From Flavobacteriaceae bacterium (lineage in GTDB: Bacteria; Bacteroidota; Bacteroidia; Flavobacteriales; Flavobacteriaceae), in NCBI GenBank assembly GCA_949507465.1, contig CATEMS010000152.1, positions 1-6,843 on the forward strand: 6,843 bases of DNA, in the 5' to 3' direction. This document shows, one piece after another, positions 6,427-6,843 of the stretch (the first letter of the stretch is position 1; the number at the start of each line of letters is the position of its first letter). The notes below the pieces were generated by a model, which had not been told where the DNA came from, made no database searches, and worked only from the letters and a program-made list of their open reading frames with translations. The position numbers were made by a program, and so were the translations under genes.

Positions 6427-6434
6427 CAAAGGTA
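6427..6434 (-). promoter_or_regulatory. -7 element for the membrane TPR protein gene
   Basis: On the minus strand this reads TACCTTTG, an exact TAnnTTTG. It sits 22 bases before the ATG at 6404, which predicts a start near 6420 and a short leader. No convincing TTTG -33 element lies at the usual distance. Confidence 0.6.
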
Positions 6435-6468
6435 AGGAAAACAATTAAAAATATTTCACATTTTGATG

Positions 6469-6498
6469 TTTGACGTTTAAAAAAAGATTGTATCTTTG
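6469..6498 (+). promoter_or_regulatory. rpmH promoter, complete Bacteroidota -33/-7 pair
   Basis: TTTG at 6469-6472, an 18-base spacer and TATCTTTG at 6491-6498 match the TTTG-N17-23-TAnnTTTG consensus exactly. Transcription should begin near 6503-6505, giving a leader of about 80 bases before the rpmH ATG. This is the best promoter in the window, as expected for a ribosomal protein gene. Confidence 0.8.
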
Positions 6499-6503
6499 CA
6501 GCC

Positions 6504-6542
6504 GTCTGCACGCAAATAAAAATGAGTATACATTGCAGATAA
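6504..6542 (+). promoter_or_regulatory. rpmH leader with a hairpin and a six-codon upstream ORF
   Basis: TCTGCA at 6505-6510 can pair with TGCAGA at 6534-6539, extended by one G-T pair, around a 23-base loop. Inside this stretch an ATG at 6522 opens a six-codon reading frame (MSIHCR, stop at 6540-6542) whose last codons lie in the right arm of the stem. Ribosomes on this small ORF would open the hairpin. No matching regulatory RNA family is known to me, and the ORF may be chance. Confidence 0.3.
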
Positions 6543-6582
6543 AACACAATAAAGATTTCAAGACGTTATAATATAGCATACC

Positions 6583-6744
6583 ATGAGTAAAAGAACATTT
6601 CAGCCATCAAAAAGAAAGAGAAGAAACAAGCACGGTTTTAGAGAGCGCATGGCATCTGTAAGCGGTAGAAAAGTGTTAGCATCTAGAAGAGCTAAGGGAA
6701 GAAAGAAAATTTCTGTTTCTTCAGAAATTCGTCACAAAAAATAA
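6583..6744 (+). CDS. rpmH: 50S ribosomal protein L34
   Basis: A small, very basic large-subunit ribosomal protein of 53 residues. The sequence begins MSKRTFQPSKRKRRNKHGF and continues with RERMASVSGRKVLASRRAKGRK, the invariant L34 core. The last residues (ISVSSEIRHKK) are a short extension beyond that core, as often seen in Bacteroidota. The start is fixed by the conserved N-terminus; upstream bases (TATAATATAGCATACC) have no Shine-Dalgarno. It has its own strong promoter and its own terminator and so is a single-gene transcript. In many bacteria rpmH is followed at once by rnpA, but here a terminator comes instead and no rnpA start is visible in the remaining 99 bases. Confidence 0.97.
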   Translation: MSKRTFQPSKRKRRNKHGFRERMASVSGRKVLASRRAKGRKKISVSSEIRHKK

Positions 6745-6764
6745 ATGTTGATAAGTAGTATATA

Positions 6765-6799
6765 AAAGGTGTTGTTTTTATAAGCAACACCTTTTTTTT
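6765..6799 (+). terminator. Rho-independent terminator of rpmH, probably bidirectional
   Basis: AAAGGTGTTG (6765-6774) pairs perfectly with CAACACCTTT (6785-6794). The stem can extend by three further pairs (one G-T) to a four-base loop. Eight T (6792-6799) follow on the plus strand. Four A precede the stem GG, giving a shorter T tail on the minus strand, so it could also end a converging gene from the right. Confidence 0.92.
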
Positions 6800-6843
6800 A
6801 TACCCTATTGAGTCGTAATTTTGAAACAGTAAAATATTTAATC
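6798..6843 (-). CDS. Possible C-terminal end of a converging gene, cut by the window edge
   Basis: On the minus strand the frame entering from the right edge is open and reads IKYFTVSKLRLNRV before a TAA at 6800-6798. That stop lies immediately before the two-way terminator of rpmH, as expected for a converging gene. Only 14 codons are visible and no family can be named. An intergenic region is the alternative. Confidence 0.25.
   Translation of the reverse strand, partial: IKYFTVSKLRLNRV

Noticed and set aside
1..6843. Undescribed accessory, defence or mobile system
   Set aside because: All sizeable genes belong to recognisable housekeeping or common families, composition looks even, and no CRISPR-type repeats, transposase, integrase, tRNA gene or attachment-site duplications are visible.

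Overview
The window looks like ordinary chromosomal DNA from a member of the Bacteroidota, most likely Flavobacteriia. The reasons are the low-GC coding style, the lack of Shine-Dalgarno sequences before the starts, three exact TAnnTTTG -7 promoter elements of the Bacteroidota type, a type B L31 without zinc cysteines, and a GlmU-like protein of the kind known mainly from this phylum. I saw no mobile element, CRISPR array, tRNA or rRNA gene, and no defence or secretion system. No gap between genes exceeds 180 bases.

Layout, left to right. Bases 1-231 hold the 3' part of a type B L31 gene, followed by a strong GAAA-loop terminator. A short regulatory region with a promoter and a 15-base direct repeat leads to a GlmU-family sugar nucleotidyltransferase/acyltransferase gene (376-1551). 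The tRNA methylthiotransferase gene mtaB (1608-2942) follows 56 bases later on the same strand. Converging on it is a two-gene minus-strand operon: a pirin gene (4045-3329), then a small GNAT-like gene (3293-2994). The pirin gene diverges from a small alpha/beta-hydrolase gene (4134-4799) across 88 bases that contain a perfect 14-base palindrome. A membrane-anchored MltD-like lytic transglycosylase (4857-5804) follows on the plus strand. It converges on a minus-strand gene for a two-helix membrane protein with TPR-like helices and an RGG-rich tail (6404-5835). A divergent promoter region with one clear promoter element in each direction separates that gene from rpmH (6583-6744). rpmH ends in a strong, apparently two-way terminator, and a possible minus-strand gene end lies at the right edge.

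The genes are mostly housekeeping: ribosomal proteins L31 and L34, tRNA modification at position 37 (MtaB), and cell-envelope work (amino-sugar nucleotide supply by the GlmU-like protein, peptidoglycan cleavage by the transglycosylase). The pirin, GNAT and hydrolase genes form a small metabolic or stress-related cluster of unknown substrate. I found no convincing new system. The points most worth checking are the repeat at the GlmU-like promoter, the palindrome between pirin and hydrolase, the divergent N-terminal domain of the GlmU-like protein, the RGG tail of the membrane TPR protein, and the rpmH leader with a hairpin and a six-codon upstream ORF.
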